NCBI RefSeq assembly: GCF_954871325.1
Contig: NC_088777.1
Coordinates: 51,708,002-51,772,001, forward strand
From: Gordionus sp. m RMFG-2023
Taxonomy: Eukaryota > Nematomorpha > Gordioida > Chordodea > Parachordodidae
Length of the DNA: 64,000 nt
Direction: 5' to 3'
Part shown: positions 61,976 to 64,000 of the stretch, piece by piece
Numbering within the stretch: position 1 is the stretch's first letter
Layout of the letters: the number at the start of each line of letters is the position of its first letter
Position numbers and translations under genes: made by a program
The notes under the pieces: generated by a model
The model's input: the letters and a program-made list of their open reading frames with translations, nothing else
Databases searched by the model: none
Told to the model about the DNA's origin: nothing

Positions 61976-64000
61976 TTCAAAAACGGATACAAAACGAAAA
62001 AAAAATCCGAAACGTTTGTGAGCGAATAAAGTTGAGTATGAGAAGTAGTTTTGTTAAAACGGCTCGATTTTAGCCGATTTTTAAAAAACGGCTAATTCAA
62101 TATGCTAGCCAAAAAAAAATATTAGCCAAGCCCCGAGATCTAATAGATGTTCAACCTTTGTATCATCTATGGGAAACAGAGAAGAGAAGAGAAGAGAAGA
62201 GAAGAGAAGAGAAGAGAAGAGAAGAGAAGAGAAGAGAAGAGAAGAGAAGAGAAGAAAAGATCTTCAAGCTTGCGTAATATTCTTCTCGATAAACTTTTTA
62301 AAAAATCGGCCTAAAATATGGGCCCTTTAATAACACCAGTGAGAAAAGCCATGTTTTTATATTTTTGCGCCGATCAATTAATCAAAATCTATGGGTCGCT
62401 AATCCAAGCTGGCAAATTGCTTTTTTGAATTATTAATTGTAAATTTACAGATTGCATTTAAAAATTAACTTTGACAAATGAAGAAAAACGAAAAACCTTG
62501 AACTTGTATTATTTAGCGGGGAAATAAATAAAAATAACCGGAAGGGCGCTTAAAACGAATAAAATCGGAAACTGATGCGGAAAAACAAATTATCCGAAAT
62601 CGAGAATATTTAATTTTTGCGTTAATTAAACCGGAAAAAAAATTAAAATGGCGCGATATTTAATTTAGCATTCAAAAAATAAATAAATAGCGGTAGTTAA
62701 TATAGCTTTTAAATTGTTTAAAATTAACGGTAGGTGGGGGGGGGGTGGGTGGTTTGATACAACAAAATGAACTTTAAAATTATATTATATATTAAATTTT
62801 TTTTTCTTCTTTCCTATTTTTAGTATTTTTAGGAGTGGTTAGAGCTATTTTAAGTAATTTCCTTCCCTTTTATAATTGCTCGTACAACTTGACATTTTTT
62901 TTACATGTTATTGACATTTGATTCATGGAGCTCATTGAAGCTTTAAGCCGATCTCTCTTCCGTTTACCAATCACTAGTGTTGTTAAACGGCTTCTTTTTA
63001 GCAGCGATTTTTAAAAACGGTGAATTCAATATATATTTAGTAAGAAAAAGGTTGCCTAAGCCTCAAGATTTTGCTAATAGATGTCCAAACCATTGTTCCT
63101 TCTACAAGCAAATTAGGTTCGCGTAGTATTATTCTAGATGAAATATTGAATTAGTCGTTTTGAAAAAATTGGCTTAAAACGAGCCGTTTAACAACATTAC
63201 ACATCACTACCCAAAACCTTTAACTTTGTTTTTGGGATATAGTTTTTTGGGGTCTTCTTATCCATACCATCTTAGTGCGTATACAAAATTTATGTTTTTT
63301 TGGAAAAAAAAATGGTATTTAATATGTATTTTTTTTTTTTTTACTATTTTACAGATCATTAAATATATCTAGATTTTTTTTAAAAAAAATAATGCTAAAA
63401 AAAAAATAAACGATATATTTAATAACCCTCTCTCCTCCCAAAAAAAACTGAAAAGATATTGACGAATGTAATAACCCCATAACGGAAAAGGATGTTCAGC
63501 ATCATTCTTCCAACATCAAAAGACACCACAGAAATTTTCTGACTCAGGGTTCAGTTTCTTCCCATAACTCCATCATGAATCGACATGTTTTCTTGAAGGA
63601 TAATGTAAACAAAGTGGATAACTCCAATCTATCCCAGCTGTTTTCCGATCCCGTCCCCACCAAAGCATGCGCGCAAAACGGCAAATGTTACAACGTGCCC
63701 GGTTCGTATTACTGTGAGTGCAATCCGGGATTCGAAGGAAACGGATACATAAGTTGTACCGGTATGAGAATATTACTATTAAGTTATTCGCTTATATTTT
63801 ATATTGAAAAACCTAATTACCTTGGGTTCAAATAATACAAGATGGGAAATGCTATTCATAGCCATAGATTTGTTTATAAAATATTTCTAGAAACTCCATG
63901 AATTAAAAAAAAAAAAATTTTCTACATACATAAAAATATTGTCGTTTTAGATTTAAATGAATGCGATAATCCCATCACTTGCATGTCCATCAACTATTCG
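52000..64000 (+). CDS. secreted or membrane protein with LDLa, EGF and calcium-binding EGF modules (continues right of window)
   Basis: Exons 52000-52077, 54139-54325, 58555-58650, 60952-61068, 63456-63761 and 63951-64000+ join in phase, with phase 1-1 symmetric EGF exons. The first encodes a probable signal peptide, then come an LDLa-like module, an EGF module with seven cysteines, and three calcium-binding EGF modules (DINEC, DIDEC, DLNEC starts). Such proteins build extracellular matrix or act as cell-surface receptors. The fifth exon has a long insertion in its EGF module. Introns hold long microsatellites and foldback elements. The protein is not recognised as a specific family member; more modules are expected beyond the right edge. 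Confidence 0.83.
52704..52862. mobile_element. foldback miniature element, right end lost
   Basis: AGTATTGTTAAATAGTTCG then GGCTAACTCAATATTT. Flanks TGCTTGCTAC and TGCTTGTTAC nearly match, in keeping with a 10-bp duplication although the right stem is missing. Confidence 0.65.
53169..53337. mobile_element. hAT-like miniature element
   Basis: CAGAGTTGGGCAGATC at the left and inverse GTACTGCCCAACTCTC at the right; interior GATACT and AGTATT words repeat. TTATGCAA lies on both sides. Confidence 0.68.
54139..54325 (+). CDS. LDLa-like exon
   Basis: SFVAPLVNIGQAFILDRELG then MFACQL, SALCDGVPHCF and RLDEDRDKLEC. The CDGxxxC...DE...C pattern marks a low-density-lipoprotein receptor class A module, though the DC pair and calcium-site spacing are diverged. 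It ends AAAA|GTAAAA in phase 1. The overlapping frame of 54111-54311 is a shadow. Confidence 0.72.
54345..54612. repeat. (TTTTC)n microsatellite, about 52 units
   Basis: Nearly perfect pentanucleotide array of about 265 bases. It begins some 20 bases after the splice donor of the LDLa exon. The 183-codon frame through it is an artefact. Confidence 0.97.
54613..55369. other. EGF-gene intron, AT-rich
   Basis: No exon or bounded repeat recognised. Confidence 0.4.
55370..55564. mobile_element. foldback miniature element with perfect 10-bp duplication (reference copy)
   Basis: Starts AGTGTTGTTGAACGCC, ends inversely GCCGTTTAACAACACT, with an arm of about 60 bases and a loop with CCTTTGTTCCTTCTATAAAC. 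AGGCGGAAGT flanks it on both sides (55360-55369, 55565-55574). The 10-bp duplication and long arms fit Mutator-like or Foldback elements. Confidence 0.92.
55977..56140. mobile_element. GC-rich hAT-like miniature element
   Basis: CAGAAATATGCAGGCC at the left and inverse CTGCAGGTCTCTG at the right, flanked by CGCTGAAT and CCGTGAAT. Confidence 0.75.
56141..58554. other. EGF-gene intron, AT-rich
   Basis: Contains G runs at 57990-58003 and 58231-58242. No further EGF exon was recognised; short frames here have no cysteine pattern. Confidence 0.45.
58555..58650 (+). CDS. EGF module exon
   Basis: DCHPKCVHGTC then LKGPQCYCDCDWGGKDC, in phase 1-1 (acceptor TAAG|AT, donor CCAG|GTACAT). It has the C-x-x-x-C-x-x-G-x-C ... 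C-x-C-x-x-G-x-x-G-x-x-C pattern with one cysteine more than the usual six. Confidence 0.85.
59293..59479. mobile_element. foldback miniature element
   Basis: GAACGGCCCGGTTTGAGCCG at the left and AACGAGGCGTTTAACGAC at the right. Flanks GGAAAAATTT and CGAAAAATTT match in nine of ten. Confidence 0.78.
59480..60951. other. EGF-gene intron, AT-rich
   Basis: No recognised content besides homopolymer runs. Confidence 0.4.
60952..61068 (+). CDS. calcium-binding EGF exon
   Basis: DINECKNSPCHNMAFC, then NTLGSFYCTC and LPGFTGNGFEC. All six cysteines, the D-x-N-E-C calcium site and the N...F/Y consensus for Asn hydroxylation are present. Phase 1-1. Confidence 0.93.
61171..61225. mobile_element. foldback element, left-end fragment
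   Basis: AGAGTTGTTAAACTCTC then TTTGAGCAGATTTTTAAAAA; the rest is absent. Confidence 0.5.
61888..61976. repeat. (TTTC)n microsatellite
   Basis: About 22 nearly perfect units on the plus strand within an EGF-gene intron. Confidence 0.96.
62047..62337. mobile_element. foldback element with internal microsatellite
   Basis: AGTTTTGTTAAAACGGCTCG at the left and inverse CCCTTTAATAACACC at the right; AGCCAAAAAAAAATATTAGCC in the arm. Its loop contains a (GAGAA)n run at 62179-62256 placed exactly where TATGAGCAAAATC normally stands. Confidence 0.82.
62179..62256. repeat. (GAGAA)n microsatellite
   Basis: About 16 units of a purine pentanucleotide inside the loop of a foldback element. Confidence 0.95.
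62338..62975. other. EGF-gene intron
   Basis: AT-rich with a G run at 62736; a few GC-richer words (GGAAGGGCGC) but no bounded feature. Confidence 0.4.
62976..63198. mobile_element. foldback miniature element
   Basis: AGTGTTGTTAAACGGC at the left, inverse GCCGTTTAACAACATT at the right. Flanks ACCAATCACT and ACACATCACT match in eight of ten. Confidence 0.85.
63456..63761 (+). CDS. calcium-binding EGF exon with long insertion
   Basis: DIDECNNPIT opens the module; the second cysteine comes only 61 residues later in KACAQNGKC, followed by YNVPGSYYCEC and NPGFEGNG, ending SCT. The inserted part (63485-63667) is rich in His, Ser and Asn and has no cysteine. Acceptor AAAAG|AT, donor ACCG|GTATGA, phase 1-1, with no stop across 102 codons. 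Confidence 0.88.
63951..64000 (+). CDS. calcium-binding EGF exon, start only
   Basis: After TTTTAG|, DLNECDNPITCMSINYS. The fourth module of the series; cut by the window edge. Confidence 0.85.

Noticed and set aside
61789-61992. K/E-rich frame
   Set aside because: Pure translation of a TTTC/GAAA microsatellite.

Overview
The window is AT-rich (roughly 70-75% A+T by eye) DNA of a multicellular animal. This is shown by GT-AG introns that join in phase, by an ADAMTS-type metalloprotease, by LDLa/EGF/calcium-binding-EGF modules in class 1-1 exons, by a PKA-like kinase, by a divergent 7TM receptor, and by animal transposons (hAT, Mutator-like foldbacks, RTE-type LINEs). I cannot name the lineage; an invertebrate with long AT-rich introns and many repeats fits. 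No prokaryotic features, tRNA, rRNA or CRISPR were seen.

Layout. 1-1.8 kb (+): the last three exons of a PKA/PRKX-like AGC kinase, which starts left of the window. 2.5-3.5 kb: palindromic foldback elements. 5.2-9.1 kb (-): a damaged non-LTR-type reverse transcriptase element with 300-bp tandem repeats upstream of its ORF. 11.4-23.05 kb (-): nine exons, all joining in phase, of an ADAMTS-like metalloprotease that ends in a transmembrane segment and Tyr-rich tail; its first exon was not found. 19.8-22.3 kb: GC-rich miniature hAT elements inside its largest intron. 23.2-26.2 kb: a complex direct/inverted repeat. 28.4-31.3 kb: a GC-rich hAT miniature element with a non-coding LTR-flanked element inserted in its target duplication. 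34.39-35.34 kb (+): an intronless, divergent rhodopsin-like 7TM gene. 37.5-38.0 (-) and 41.2-41.3 kb (+): RTE-type LINE relics. 44.85-46.27 kb: an internally deleted hAT element with perfect 8-bp target duplications. 47.4-49.2 kb: hAT relics and nested miniature elements. 52.0 kb to the right edge (+): an extracellular gene with a probable signal exon, LDLa, EGF and at least three calcium-binding EGF exons, continuing beyond the window.

The most unusual points are: (1) an ADAMTS-like protease with a membrane anchor where secreted family members carry a spacer; (2) a calcium-binding EGF exon with a 61-residue insertion between its first two cysteines; (3) a Mutator-like foldback family of about 16 copies with 10-bp target duplications; (4) a second, GC-rich hAT miniature family with 8-bp duplications, one copy of which holds three 247-bp tandem units; (5) introns built around long pyrimidine microsatellites on the sense strand. 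The three multi-exon genes look unrelated to one another, but the ADAMTS-like and EGF genes both encode extracellular-matrix-type proteins.
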